From Planctomicrobium piriforme (GTDB lineage Bacteria; Planctomycetota; Planctomycetia; Planctomycetales; Planctomycetaceae), in NCBI GenBank assembly GCA_945860955.1, contig CAMATH010000087.1, positions 1 through 35,698 of the forward strand: a stretch of DNA of 35,698 nt, written 5' to 3'. How positions within the stretch are numbered: the first letter of the stretch is position 1; each line of letters starts with the position of its first letter. The translations under genes and the position numbers were made by a program. The notes below the pieces were generated by a model that worked only from the letters and a program-made list of their open reading frames with translations, searched no databases and was not told where the DNA came from. Of this stretch, positions 8,737 through 18,800 are shown in pieces.

Positions 8737-8811
8737 CCATTGGACACTGGACCCATGCCTCCAAAATCCCAGGGGGGGTCTGGGGGGGACAGAGTCCCCC
8801 CCCAGCTTTCG
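8737..8811 (-). repeat. Right copy of the GC-rich hairpin repeat
   Basis: Inverted partner of 8438-8507. Its hairpin is GTCTGGGGGGGACAGAGTCC and flanking G/C runs (8779-8803). The distal ends of both copies read CGAA(A)GCTGGGGG outward. Together the pair can fold into a long stem enclosing 229 nt. Confidence 0.75.
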
Positions 8812-9132
8812 CCCAACGGCTTGATCACTTGTTCGGCTGCGAAACCCAGGTGATTCCGCGACCGTCACGAGACTCGCAAACACTTCCGTCGCATTCGCGA
8901 GTGACGCAGAGTATTCTCATTGTACCCGTTCTCTTGAATACGGGACGCGCTCACTCGCAGGAAGCGAATCATGCCGTTGCTGTTCGCGAGATTCGCAACC
9001 ATTGTCTGCGCTCTCGTGGTGTTCGTCCCTGCGGTGTTGTCGCAGAAAATCCACAATGGCCCGATTCAATGCCCGAAAGGTATGCTCCACTCGGCAGCGC
9101 CAAGCCGAATTCACAGAACGTGATTTGCAGTC
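8812..9132. other. Gene-free region upstream of the small membrane protein
   Basis: No gene is supported. A 7-bp inverted repeat GCGAATC (8964-8970) / GATTCGC (8990-8996) with a 19-nt spacing is the only clear structure. It could be an operator or a leader hairpin for the gene at 9133. No promoter pair was identified with confidence. Confidence 0.35.
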
Positions 9133-9690
9133 ATGAATAATTCCCCGGAAATGATCCCCTTAAACCCCGACCCCCAGCGCAACCGGCGGTTGATCGCGTG
9201 CGCCATCCATGTGACCGCAGTGTTGATCGCCCCGGCAGGTTGGTGGATCAAACTGCTGGCGTTGCCGCTCGGTGCGTTTCTGCTGGGGACGTATCGGCAG
9301 GCGTGGATCTCGGAGGAGCGCTTCCTGAGGCAGTTCGTCTTCATGTTCGTCCCTCAGCAGATGATGTCTTGGCCACTCGATCGGTTTCAGTCCATTGAAA
9401 CCCGCCAGGCGAAAGATCCGGGATCGGAATCGAGCCTGTTTGGCTCGCAAGACTGGTTCATTTTTCAGGTGTTCGACTGGCTGGTGCCCTGGCGTTTTGG
9501 AAAACTCCGCCTGCGACTGCGGCTGGAGAATGGCAAACGGGTACTCGTCTGGCAGGGGATGAGTGACGAGAATTACGAAGAGAATCTCGAGCTGCTCAAG
9601 GAACACACAGGACTCCCCGTGGCGGCACCGGATGGCACGGTGTCGGACGAAGAGTGGCGGAAGCGTCAGGGTGAGGTTCCACCCGAGTGA
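9133..9690 (+). CDS. Small membrane protein of unknown function
   Basis: 185 residues from the ATG at 9133, with no clear Shine-Dalgarno. Residues 20-52 are hydrophobic (LIACAIHVTAVLIAPAG and LLALPLGAFLLG) and form one long or two short membrane helices. The remainder is soluble, with many charged residues, and starts with the aromatic stretch QFVFMFVPQQMMSWPLDRF. Nothing matches a family I recognise. The coding character is good: there is a conserved-looking hydrophobic pattern and the frame stays open throughout. It precedes the YaiI-family gene by 60 bp on the same strand. Function unknown. Confidence 0.7.
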   Translation: MNNSPEMIPLNPDPQRNRRLIACAIHVTAVLIAPAGWWIKLLALPLGAFLLGTYRQAWISEERFLRQFVFMFVPQQMMSWPLDRFQSIETRQAKDPGSESSLFGSQDWFIFQVFDWLVPWRFGKLRLRLRLENGKRVLVWQGMSDENYEENLELLKEHTGLPVAAPDGTVSDEEWRKRQGEVPPE

Positions 9691-9750
9691 CGATTGACGA
9701 TCACCGCACCTTGTCAGTGAATTGAGTCATTGGAATTTCGGACGATCGCG

Positions 9751-10200
9751 ATGCGAATCTGGGTTGATGCCGACGCCTGCCCTGGGGTGATCAAGGAACT
9801 CCTGTTCCGGGCCGCGGTCCGCCGGCAGGTGCGGGTGACTCTGGTGGCCAACATGTCTCTGGTGACCCCTCCGTCGAAGTGGATTGACAGCGTGTGCGTG
9901 CCGTCGGGGATGAACGTCGCGGACCGACGAATTGTCGAATGGGTGACACCGGGCGATCTGGTGATCACCGCGGACATTCCCCTGGCGGCCGACGTGGTGG
10001 CCAAAGGGGGACAGGCATTGGATCCCCGGGGGATTCTCTACACCAACGACAATGTCGGGGCGCGACTCGCTTCAAGAAATCTGCTCGACGAACTGCGCGG
10101 CGGTGGGGCGATCACCGGCGGACCACCGAATTTCAGCGCGAAGGACCGGCAGGCATTCGCGAATCAACTCGATCGCTGGCTGACGAAGGCGGTCGGTTGA
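9751..10200 (+). CDS. YaiI/YqxD family protein (UPF0178)
   Basis: 149 residues from the ATG at 9751. The family consistently begins with a strand like MRIWVDADACPGVIKELLF, so this start is preferred over a TTG 21 nt upstream. Further family marks are WVTPGDLVITADIPLAADVV and ALDPRGILYTNDNV, followed by the C-terminal FANQLDRWL. The fold is PIN-like, with conserved aspartates (Asp6, Asp8 and the Asp in TADIPLA) that could bind metal. The biochemical role is not established; these are cytoplasmic proteins found widely in bacteria. Length and motifs are normal for the family. Confidence 0.93.
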   Translation: MRIWVDADACPGVIKELLFRAAVRRQVRVTLVANMSLVTPPSKWIDSVCVPSGMNVADRRIVEWVTPGDLVITADIPLAADVVAKGGQALDPRGILYTNDNVGARLASRNLLDELRGGGAITGGPPNFSAKDRQAFANQLDRWLTKAVG

Positions 10201-10332
10201 AATGGCGTATCGCCCGCCCGATAATGCCCCCCGCTCGCCGGGTGCCTCGTGCGCTCGCATTTTGAACGCGCCCGATCCGCGGAGTCTGCCGTGGAATCGC
10301 GACGATTTTCGTACCAACCAGGAGTCCAGATC

Positions 10333-11343
10333 GTGAAAAATTGCTCGACATGCCTTGCCGTCGTCGTCGCCCTTGTGCTGGGGCTCGCGCCGTCGAGTTT
10401 CTCCGCCGACCCGGTCAAGCCGGTGCGGATGGGTTGCGGCACCATGACGTTCGACACGGTTCCCGGTTGGGGGTTGGGGCCTGACGGTAAGTCGGTGATT
10501 GGCCCGACCCACGGGGGGGTCGTGATCGACAAGACGGGGAACATCTACACCAGCGCCAACATGGGAGTCTTCGTCTTCTCCCCCGATGGCAAAGTGGTCC
10601 GCCGATTCCTGGGAGACCAGTACTCCAACATTCACGACATGAAGATCCGCGACGAAGGGACTGCGGAATTCATCTACGGTGCGCGCAACGCGAACGCCGA
10701 AGGAATCAAGTTTCACTCTGAGACGGGCGACATCGTCTTGAAGCTGCCGTTCCCGAAGGAATCGAAGCTGGACCTCAAGGCCTTCAGCCCGACTGCCATT
10801 GATGTCGCCCCCAATGGCGACATCTTCCTGTCGGACGGTTACGCCAGCAATCACATTTTCAAGTTCGACAAGACTGGAAAATACCTGATGCACTTTGGCG
10901 TGAAAGGAAACGGAATGAAGGAGTTCAACACCGCGCACGGCATGGTTCTCGACACCCGCTACGATCCCGCCCGTTTGCTGGTTTGTGACCGCAATCACGA
11001 ACCCAAGGGTCGGTTGCTGCACTACAGCCTAAACGGCGAGTACATCGACGAAGTGATCACGGGCCTCGGCATGCCGACGTCGGCCGCGATTCAGGGGGAT
11101 TACGTTTCCGTTCCCGACCTGCATGGCCGGCTGGTGATCCTCGACAAGAGCAACACGATCATGGCGGTGCTGGGCCACAACCCCGATCCCGCGAAGCGGG
11201 TGAACTTCAATGTGCCTCAGGACCAGTGGATCGAAGGGATCTTCAGTGGCACCCACGGTTCGTACTGGGACAAAGACGGCAACCTCTACGTTCAAGACTG
11301 GAACGTCTCGGGACGCCTGATGAAGCTGGTTCGCGTTAAATAG
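10333..11343 (+). CDS. Exported six-bladed beta-propeller (NHL-repeat) protein
   Basis: 336 residues from a GTG at 10333. AGGAG at 10320-10324, 8 nt upstream, fixes this start, and the following residues form a signal peptide (lysine, then LAVVVALVLGLAPSSFS, cleavage near SFSA-D). The mature protein has repeated propeller strands: GGVVIDKTGNIYTSANMGVF, AIDVAPNGDIFLSDGYAS, HGMVLDTRYDPARLLVCDRN and DKDGNLYVQDWNVSGRL. This is the NHL/SMP-30-like pattern of D-x-x-G-N/D-h-h-h-x-D. Such propellers can bind ligands or hydrolyse esters, but no catalytic residues stand out. It would act in the periplasm or at the surface. It is convergent with the kinase gene at 11593. Confidence 0.85.
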   Translation: MKNCSTCLAVVVALVLGLAPSSFSADPVKPVRMGCGTMTFDTVPGWGLGPDGKSVIGPTHGGVVIDKTGNIYTSANMGVFVFSPDGKVVRRFLGDQYSNIHDMKIRDEGTAEFIYGARNANAEGIKFHSETGDIVLKLPFPKESKLDLKAFSPTAIDVAPNGDIFLSDGYASNHIFKFDKTGKYLMHFGVKGNGMKEFNTAHGMVLDTRYDPARLLVCDRNHEPKGRLLHYSLNGEYIDEVITGLGMPTSAAIQGDYVSVPDLHGRLVILDKSNTIMAVLGHNPDPAKRVNFNVPQDQWIEGIFSGTHGSYWDKDGNLYVQDWNVSGRLMKLVRVK

Positions 11344-11361
11344 TCAGTCACGTGGGAGGCG

Positions 11362-11392
11362 GGTGCCGACCAGACTGGTTGGGTACGGCACC
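11362..11392 (+). terminator. Hairpin after the beta-propeller gene
   Basis: GGTGCCG (11362-11368) pairs with CGGCACC (11386-11392), with ACCA-GAC-TGGT forming a second helix inside. It starts 19 nt after the stop and is followed by a moderately T-rich stretch (TCGGTTGTTTGT). Further hairpins follow, for example CCAGGGC (11409-11415) with GCCCTGG (11445-11451), so the space between the convergent genes is structured on both strands. Confidence 0.5.
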
Positions 11393-11592
11393 TCGGTTGT
11401 TTGTCATCCCAGGGCGGATTGTGCAACGCCGAGGTGCGACCCGAGCCCTGGCATGCCGGGATTCCAGGAGCCAAAAACCAAGGGCGGACGGATGCCACTC
11501 CGCCAAGCGCCCCTTCTCCCCTGGGATTGGCTCCAACCAGTCAACAGGCAACCCGATATCTGGGTTTGATCGCGGCAGAGCTGTTTCGAAAC

Positions 11593-13245
11593 CTACTTCT
11601 CGTCCAGCTTGGCCCGTGCCGATTTCACCAATTCACCCAGCTCCTGGTTGTCGCCGTACAGGCGCACAATGCTCTGCAACACATCGCGGGCGGCGAGTTT
11701 GTTGCCGTCGACGAGCAGTTTGTCGGCACGGTCGAGTGCATCCTGAACGATTTTCCTGCGGTCCGCTGAATCGCCACCGGAATTCTTGATCGTGGCGATT
11801 TGCCGGCGGGCCAGATTAATGAAGACGCGCGCCGACTCGTCTTTCTCCAACAGCGTGATCAGCGCTTCGTACTTTTCGAGAGCGGTGATCTGGTCGCCGA
11901 ATTGTTCATACTGGCGGGCGCGGGCGTAGAGCCGTTCCCCTTCGGTGTCGAACTCCCGACCGATCTTCAGCTTGTTCTTCAACTTCTCTTCGGTTTTTCG
12001 CATTTCAATGCGATCGGCCCATTCTTGAATCTGCCCGCCATGCCGAGTCTCCGGAAACCGTTTCTTGAGCGGAAGGACGTATTGCGACATCGCCCGATCC
12101 CAGACAAACGGGTCGTCGCTCTCCATCATCGGCCGCGCTTTTTCAAAAAGCTGATCCTCGCCCATCGGCCACAGCGACCAAACAATCAACCCGACCAAAA
12201 TCGACAACACGCAGGCCAGAAATGGTGTCCGCTCGTAGAACGGTCGACCCGAGTCGGCCGACTTTCGCTTTTTCTTTTTCGGCTTGAGCAGGTCGCGGAC
12301 TGTCTTCGTATCCCCGGTGAGACTCAGCGCAGTCGCCCCCCCCTCGGCGACATGCTTTGTCAGACTGGACTGCTCGTTCACCTTGGTTTCGATTTCCCGC
12401 AGCGCCAGCTCGACCGCTGCCGCGTCGCGCGGGCGATTCTCGGGATCCTTCTCCATCAACTGCAGAATCAGCGTGTCGAGAAAGATTGGACAGTCGAGAG
12501 TCACCGAACTTGCGCGGGGTGGCTTTTTCTCGATGTGCGCGTACAGAAGCTGGGGGGCGCTGTCACCCTCGAAGGGTGGTCGTCCGGTCAGCAGCTCAAA
12601 CAGCACGCAACCGAGTGCGTACAGGTCGGTTCTCGCGGTCGCAGGCGGGAAGCCCCGCACCTGTTCGGGAGCCATGTAAGCGAAGGTACCCACCGTGCGA
12701 CCGGTCGCCGTCAGGCCCGTGGCATCGGTGTCGCGCGCGATCCCAAAGTCGGCGAGCTTCACCCGCCCATCCTCGGAAAGCAGCAGGTTGGACGGTTTCA
12801 GGTCCCGATGAATAATCCCGGCACCATGCGCGTGTTCGAGAGCCGAGCAGACCGCGATCCCGATCTTGATCACATCCTGCCAGGGGAATTTGCCCCGTTT
12901 TTTCAATTCGCTGCCTACGGTTCCACCCGGGAGCAACTGCATCGCCATCCAGCGATGACCGCTGATCTTGCCGCCTCCGTAGCAGGGGACGATATTGGGG
13001 TGCTTGAGCTTCCTGAGGATTTCCAGTTCTCGTTCAAACCGGGCCACCAGTCGGGGATCTTCCGAAGCGGCCGCCGGTAGCAGCTTGATCGCCACTTCCC
13101 GGTTCTCTTTGGTGTAAATCGCCCGGTAGACAACCCCCATCCCCCCCACGCCCAGCTTGCCTTTTAGGACGAAAGGCCCCAACTGGCGCTCGGTCGTGGT
13201 TCGACCGGCGTCTTTGGGTGTCGATTTTTCGTCGGAATCCGCCAT
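11593..13245 (-). CDS. Membrane-bound Ser/Thr protein kinase (Hanks type) with C-terminal repeat region
   Basis: 550 residues from the ATG at 13245. The frame stays open 270 nt further upstream, but that part is low-complexity Arg/Ala-rich and lies over the divergent gene, so it was left out. The kinase domain spans residues ~24-290, with glycine loop GKLGVGGMGVVY (29-40), Lys54 in VAIK, catalytic Asp148 in HRDLKPSN, Asp166 in DFG and MAPEQ. All catalytic residues are present. A basic stretch KPKKKKRK (321-328) precedes one transmembrane helix (about 341-360, PFLACVLSILVGLIVWSLW). The C-terminal ~190 residues are helical, TPR-like and probably outside the membrane. This is a typical planctomycete PknB-like architecture. 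The target is unknown. Confidence 0.93.
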   Translation of the reverse strand: MADSDEKSTPKDAGRTTTERQLGPFVLKGKLGVGGMGVVYRAIYTKENREVAIKLLPAAASEDPRLVARFERELEILRKLKHPNIVPCYGGGKISGHRWMAMQLLPGGTVGSELKKRGKFPWQDVIKIGIAVCSALEHAHGAGIIHRDLKPSNLLLSEDGRVKLADFGIARDTDATGLTATGRTVGTFAYMAPEQVRGFPPATARTDLYALGCVLFELLTGRPPFEGDSAPQLLYAHIEKKPPRASSVTLDCPIFLDTLILQLMEKDPENRPRDAAAVELALREIETKVNEQSSLTKHVAEGGATALSLTGDTKTVRDLLKPKKKKRKSADSGRPFYERTPFLACVLSILVGLIVWSLWPMGEDQLFEKARPMMESDDPFVWDRAMSQYVLPLKKRFPETRHGGQIQEWADRIEMRKTEEKLKNKLKIGREFDTEGERLYARARQYEQFGDQITALEKYEALITLLEKDESARVFINLARRQIATIKNSGGDSADRRKIVQDALDRADKLLVDGNKLAARDVLQSIVRLYGDNQELGELVKSARAKLDEK

Positions 13246-13391
13246 GGAATTGCTCGCTTCAGGAAAACCGGGTTCATTCTCTCGGTTCCGTCGCTCGCTT
13301 TCAATGGCACGTTTGACGTTCGGGGCGAAACCGCGACAATCGACGCCGTGAATTCCCCTCCGGCGGCTGTCTCTCCCTCCTCGAGTTCTTT

Positions 13392-15029
13392 GTGTCTGAC
13401 CGGCATCCCCAACTCCCCGCGAAGCGGCTTTCGCCGCCGGTAACGCCCTGGTGGCTTCCGGCCCGTTTGGCCGGGATTTCGCCCTTCGCAGGGATGCTTG
13501 CCGTGCTGTTGGCACTCGTCTGGCGGTTTTTCAGCCGACTCCCGCTGCGTCACACCGATCTCTGGGGGCACCTCGCCTATGGTCGCTGGATCGCGATCCA
13601 TGGCTGGCCAACCTATGAACCCCTGATTCCGTGCGCCTCGGAATCGAAGTTCATCGACACCGCCTGGCTCACCCAGTTCCTCTGGTTTCAGTGGGAGCGA
13701 CTCGGTGGTGTCCTGGCACTTCAGCAATCGCATGCACTCCTGGTCACTGCCGCCTGCCTGGTCGCCTACGCCTGCGGGGGACGGGCGACGCGGTCGAAAC
13801 TGGGGGGACTGGTCGCGGCGAGTGTCTGGCTTCTGGGAGCCTGGTTCCAAATCGTGGTGATTCGCCCCCAGCAATTCGGGATCCTGTTCGCCGGACTGGT
13901 GGTGTGGCAACTCGCCGACCACCGCCGGGCATTCCGGCAACCCCTTTGGCTGATTCCTCTCTTCGCACTCTGGGCGAATCTGCACGGCTCATTCGTGATC
14001 GGATGGCTGTACATTGGCTGTGCGCTGCTGGCGCGGCTGATCACTCAGTTGGCCCGCGACACGCAGGCTCCCCGCAACCTGTTCTCACGAATTCGGCGTG
14101 CCACTCTGGGTGACGCGCCGTTTCGGCGGCTCGCACTGGGGTTGATCTGCGCGATAGCGGCCACGCTGTTGAATCCGTACGGACTTTCACTCCATGCCGA
14201 GGTTCTGTCGGTCGCCCGCCACGCCAATCTCGCCGATCTGACCGAATGGCAACCGCTGCGGCTCGCCTCTCCCCAAGGAGTTCGCTTTGTCGCGATCTCG
14301 TCGGGAGTTGGACTGTTGATGGTGGTCGCGATTGTCCGTTATTGCTTCGCGACGCGCCTTCGACGACTCGCGATTCTGCTCCAACTCGGTCCCCTCCTCG
14401 CACTCGCGGCCGGTGCCGTCGTCCTGGGGCTGGCGACGGTCCATTCCGCCCGGTTCATCGTCTGGTGGGCCGGCGTGGCCGCTCCGTTGTGTGCGCTGGC
14501 TGCTCTGGCGATCCTGCCGCGGCCGGGGTTCGCCCGCGGCATGTCCCTGGCGCGCAGTCCGCTCTGGCTGGCGCTCGCGGCCCTCGCCTGGGGAGTTTCC
14601 GTCAGGCAATCCCCCTTGGGGGAAGCGATTGTGACGCAACGGAGTCCTTCGATTGAACGGCTGGTCGTCAGCGATACTCCGCTCGCGATCGCTGACTATC
14701 TGCGGGCAAATCCCCCCTCGGGACCCTTGTTTCAGCCGATGGAGTGGGGGGATTATCTCCTCTGGGCCGGACCGCCCTATCTCCGGGTGTTTGTCGCGTC
14801 ACACGTCCACTTGATTCCATCCAGCCAGTGGCGCGCCTACATGACGGTCGTCCGCCTCGACAAGGGGTGGCGAGAGGTTTTGGATCGACACCAGGTGACG
14901 ACGGTTGTTTTGGATCGCCGGTTTCGGAGCCGACTGATTCGCGCCATGCGGAACGATCCCGATTGGAGAGAGGTCTTCGCCGACGATCTGGGGGTGGTTT
15001 TTGACCGCGCTCCGCCATCTCGGAGGTGA
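13392..15029 (+). CDS. Polytopic membrane protein, GT-C glycosyltransferase-like
   Basis: 545 residues from a GTG at 13392; no good Shine-Dalgarno, so the start is uncertain. About ten hydrophobic segments cover residues ~30-420, and a C-terminal soluble part of about 120 residues follows. After the first helix comes RHTDLWGHLAYGRWI, with Asp56 and His60. An acidic residue at this place resembles the first extracytoplasmic loop of GT-C enzymes such as PMT/ArnT families. The C-terminal part contains ERLVVSDTPLAIADYLR and RVFVASHVHLIPSSQW. GT-C enzymes move sugars from polyprenyl donors to proteins or lipids outside the membrane. The assignment rests on topology and the acidic loop only. It is divergent from the kinase gene, with a 146-bp shared upstream region. 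Confidence 0.7.
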   Translation: MSDRHPQLPAKRLSPPVTPWWLPARLAGISPFAGMLAVLLALVWRFFSRLPLRHTDLWGHLAYGRWIAIHGWPTYEPLIPCASESKFIDTAWLTQFLWFQWERLGGVLALQQSHALLVTAACLVAYACGGRATRSKLGGLVAASVWLLGAWFQIVVIRPQQFGILFAGLVVWQLADHRRAFRQPLWLIPLFALWANLHGSFVIGWLYIGCALLARLITQLARDTQAPRNLFSRIRRATLGDAPFRRLALGLICAIAATLLNPYGLSLHAEVLSVARHANLADLTEWQPLRLASPQGVRFVAISSGVGLLMVVAIVRYCFATRLRRLAILLQLGPLLALAAGAVVLGLATVHSARFIVWWAGVAAPLCALAALAILPRPGFARGMSLARSPLWLALAALAWGVSVRQSPLGEAIVTQRSPSIERLVVSDTPLAIADYLRANPPSGPLFQPMEWGDYLLWAGPPYLRVFVASHVHLIPSSQWRAYMTVVRLDKGWREVLDRHQVTTVVLDRRFRSRLIRAMRNDPDWREVFADDLGVVFDRAPPSRR

Positions 15030-15114
15030 TGATTGCCTCGACTGATTTTCGAGTCGCGACCACTTTGACTACAATCAAAATATCCCTTCCTCGTGAGTCC
15101 AGGAACCACTTCTC

Positions 15115-15759
15115 ATGACGGTGATTTCCCCAACGGCAAGTCGATATACGGCGGCCGATCTGGTCAGCCGGTTTGGGGCCATTCCCTTGTGGCGTATTCG
15201 TCATGATCCCCCACCGGGCATGGCGACGGAAGCGGACGTCATTCGGATCGAGGCGACGGAAGATCGGTTGTGTGAACTCGTCGATGGCGTGCTGGTGGAG
15301 AAGCCGATGGGGTACGAAGAATCGATTGTCGCAGCGACCCTGATTGGACTATTGGCACCCTTTGTATCGAAGCATAGCCTGGGTGTGGTCGCCGGTGAAT
15401 CGGGGATGATGCGGTTGGCACCGGGCCTGATTCGGATTCCGGACATCTCGTTCGTGTCGCGTCGCCGATTCCCCGATGGCAAGAGACCCCGCGGACCGAT
15501 CGCGGGTCTGGCACCGGACCTTGCGATCGAAGTCCTGAGCGTGAGCAATCCACGGCAGGAAATGACCGGAAAGCGAGTTGAGTATTTCGCCGCGGGCGCA
15601 ATTGAAGTCTGGTTCGTGGATTTGAAAAAGCGGTCGATCACAGTTTTCCAGTCCCCCGACAAAAGCAGAACCTACGGCGTCACCGAGACCATCGACGGGG
15701 GCAGCCTGCTGCCAGGTTTTCATTTGCTTGTGGCCGACGCGTTTGCGGATCTGGATTGA
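15115..15759 (+). CDS. Uma2 family (DUF820) PD-(D/E)xK nuclease-fold protein
   Basis: 214 residues from the ATG at 15115. Uma2 marks: CELVDGVLVEKPMG (Glu54), RIPDISFVS (Asp110), PDLAIEVLSVSN (Asp135, Glu139), Lys153 in TGKRVEYFAAG and the strand EVWFVDLKKRSITVF. These correspond to the PD-(D/E)xK-like metal site. The family is strongly amplified in cyanobacteria and planctomycetes. Its function is unproven, though a link to mobile DNA is often suggested. The AddA-like gene starts 68 bp downstream on the same strand, so the two may share a transcript. Length and motifs are normal. Confidence 0.9.
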   Translation: MTVISPTASRYTAADLVSRFGAIPLWRIRHDPPPGMATEADVIRIEATEDRLCELVDGVLVEKPMGYEESIVAATLIGLLAPFVSKHSLGVVAGESGMMRLAPGLIRIPDISFVSRRRFPDGKRPRGPIAGLAPDLAIEVLSVSNPRQEMTGKRVEYFAAGAIEVWFVDLKKRSITVFQSPDKSRTYGVTETIDGGSLLPGFHLLVADAFADLD

Positions 15760-15827
15760 GGCGACGACAACCGGCCTGCCACTTCAGACAGACTTCAACA
15801 GCGACCGCAGTCCAGAACCCAACCAAA

Positions 15828-18800
15828 ATGCCCGCATACACGAACGAACAAGCCACCGCCATCAACACCCGCGAGGTTTCGGTCGCGTTGTCGGCGGGGG
15901 CAGGTTGCGGAAAGACGTTTGTCCTCACCCAGCGGTTTCTCGCGCAGATCGCACCGGGGGAGAATGCCGCCGACCTCTCTTCGGTCGTGGCGATCACCTT
16001 CACCGATCGCGCCGCCCGCGAGATGCGCGAACGGGTGCGACGGATGTGCCGTGAACGCCTCGCCCAGTGCCCGCCCGAAGAAGCCGATCATTGGCAAAAA
16101 CTGGTGCGTGAGGTCGATTCGGCCCGCATCAGCACGATCCACTCGTTCTGCATGACGCTGCTGCGCTCCCACGCTGTCGAAGCGGGAATCGATCCGCAAT
16201 CGCGACTGTTTGACGAAACGACGGGCGGCGCGTTTTTGCGCCGGTCCCTGGTGAAATCATTGCATGACCTGCTGGTCGCGCGCGATCCCGATGCGATGGA
16301 ACTCGTGCAGGCATTCAATTGGGAGGGGGTGCTTGGCCGTTTGGAGATTCTCACTCCTCAGCGCTATCGGCTCGACCCTGCGGAATGGATGGCGAAGTCC
16401 CCGGAAGAACTCGCCGACCATTGGATCGCCGTCTGGAACGGTGAAGCGGTTCCCAAGCTGTTAAAGCGTCTGGTGGAATCGCGTGTGACGCAAAACGTTG
16501 TGCGGCTTTTGGCGGCCCATGAGACCGACCATCCGGTGATGGCCGAGCGACGCCAGACACTGCTGGCGGAAATTCCCGCATTGCCCGACTCGGGGGATCC
16601 TCTCGCCGCGATTGAGAAACTGGTCGCGGCCGCGGGAATTCGGGGGGGAGGAACGAAGAAGAACTGGGTGTGCGAGGAGGTCTATAACGACATTCGTGAC
16701 GGTTTTTCCGATCTCCGCAAGGCGCTCAACGATCTGATGGAAAAGCTGGATTTTGACCGGGATCTCGCCATCGAGTCGGCCCGAATCAGTCTGGCGGCCT
16801 TGCGGGTCGCCGACCGTGCGGGCCGCGAATACGACCAGCGCAAGCGCGACGAAGGCTGGCTCGACTTTGATGACCTGCTGATTTCGGCGAGCGAACTCCT
16901 ACGAAAATTCCCCGAAGTTTGCCGTCGCGCGGCGAATGGCATGTCGCTGCTGATGGTCGACGAATTTCAGGATACCGACCGGCTTCAAGCGGAGATTGTG
17001 AAACGGCTCTGCGGCGACGAACTCACCCGGGGCAAGCTGTTTCTCGTCGGCGATGTGAAACAGTCGATCTATCGCTTCCGTCGCGCCGAACCACGGGTCT
17101 TTCGGGAATTGCGGGAACTGCTTCCGATACCTGGCCGACTTCCCTTGACGGGCAACTTCCGCAGTCAGCCAGCGGTTTTACAATTCGTCAACGCGCTCTG
17201 CGACGGCGCTCTGGGAGGAGAGTACGAAGCGCTGTCACCACAGACTCCGCAGGTCTCCATAGACCCGTGCATTGAGTTTCTCTTCGCGATGGAGTCAGCA
17301 GAACCGATCCCGAGTGCCTCCCCTCCGGCATCGACCACAGAGAGCGAAGAGGGCGAGTCGATTGCGGAGGCCGGTAAGGAAACCGTCGCGGACCAGCGTC
17401 GCCGGGAGGCGGCCTGGATCGCCCGTCGCCTGAGACAGCTTCTGGACGACAAGGTTCCGCGAGTTCGTGAAAAGGATCCGGCGACAGGGAACTACCACCT
17501 TCGCCCGGTCGATCCGCGTGATATCGTGATCCTCTTCCGGGCCATGACGGATGTCCGGTATTACGAAGGGGCTTTGCGAGAGCTGGAGGTGGACCATTAT
17601 GTGGTGGGAGGGCGAGCGTTTTACTCTCAGCAGGAGATTTACGATATTGTCAATTTGTGTCTTGTTCTGGATGAACCCGACGACGAAGTCGCCCTGATCG
17701 GACTTCTACGTTCGCCGTTTTTCGCCCTGACGGACGATGATCTGTTGCTGGCGCGGATCGAAGAGGTGACCGCTGACCCGAACTCTGAGAACCCCGCGGC
17801 GCAGGCGCTGGCCACGCTCGATGAGCTGCGTCAACTGGCACCGCGAACTACGGTCGCCGAGCTGTTACAGGCCGCGATCGACACGACGGGTTACGATGCC
17901 GCCCTGCTGACGGAGTTCCTGGGGGACCGCAAGCTAGCGAATCTTCGCAAACTGATCGATCTGGCTCGCGACTTCGACCGCACTGGAATGTTCACGCTGG
18001 CCGACTTCGCGCGACACCTCTCGTCGGCTGTCGCCGAGGAGTCGCGGGAATCGCTCGCCGCCACGCATCCGGAATCGAGCAACGTTGTCCGGTTGATGAC
18101 CATACACCAGTCGAAAGGACTGGAATTCCCCGTGGTCGTCCTCGCCGACATGAATCGCGTGACGGGGCATGGTCAGGTAGGCCCCCAGTTCGATGAAAAA
18201 CTCGGCCCCCTCGTTTCGGTTCCGCGGAAATTCTCGCGGGAAACCACGCACCTGGGTCGGCAGGCGTACGCAGTCCTGGAAGCAGACGAGGATCTGGCCG
18301 AGATCCAGAGGCTGCTCTACGTCGCCACCACCCGGGCGGCCGACCTCTTGATTCTCTCGGCGAGCCTGCGGGAACGGGATGCGGGATTCGAAATCAAACA
18401 TCCCTGGATGCAGCTCCTGCAGGAACGGTTTGACTTGCGAACCGGGCAGCCGCGGATGGAACCGGGGACCGGGGGCGTGTCCACGCTCGCGAAGTATTCG
18501 GGAAAGATCCCGGCGATACACATCCACCAGGCGCGGCCGGAAATCGCGGCATCCGCCCCGGGAACCGAGCCTCGGAGGCTTCCTCTCACCAAGCTGCGCG
18601 ACGCGGTCGAAAGTGCGATCCCCACAGAGTTGCCGGATTCCATGAGTCTGTTCACCCCCGGGGCGGTTTCACGCGAGCGGTTCAGTGTTTCAGAGTTGGA
18701 GGAATTGGTCGCGGAGCGTTTGGAGACGGCCTCGCGGAACGACCTGGACGAACTCCACACGCTGGTCGAAGTCAAACTGGTGGAAACGGCTGGGGACGTG

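Noticed and set aside
11800-13080. 426-codon plus-strand frame across the kinase gene
   Set aside because: Antisense to the Ser/Thr kinase, whose motifs are complete.
13246-13515. 90-residue N-terminal extension of the kinase
   Set aside because: Arg/Ala-rich, without conserved features, and overlapping the divergent gene start. The ATG at 13245 fits family length.
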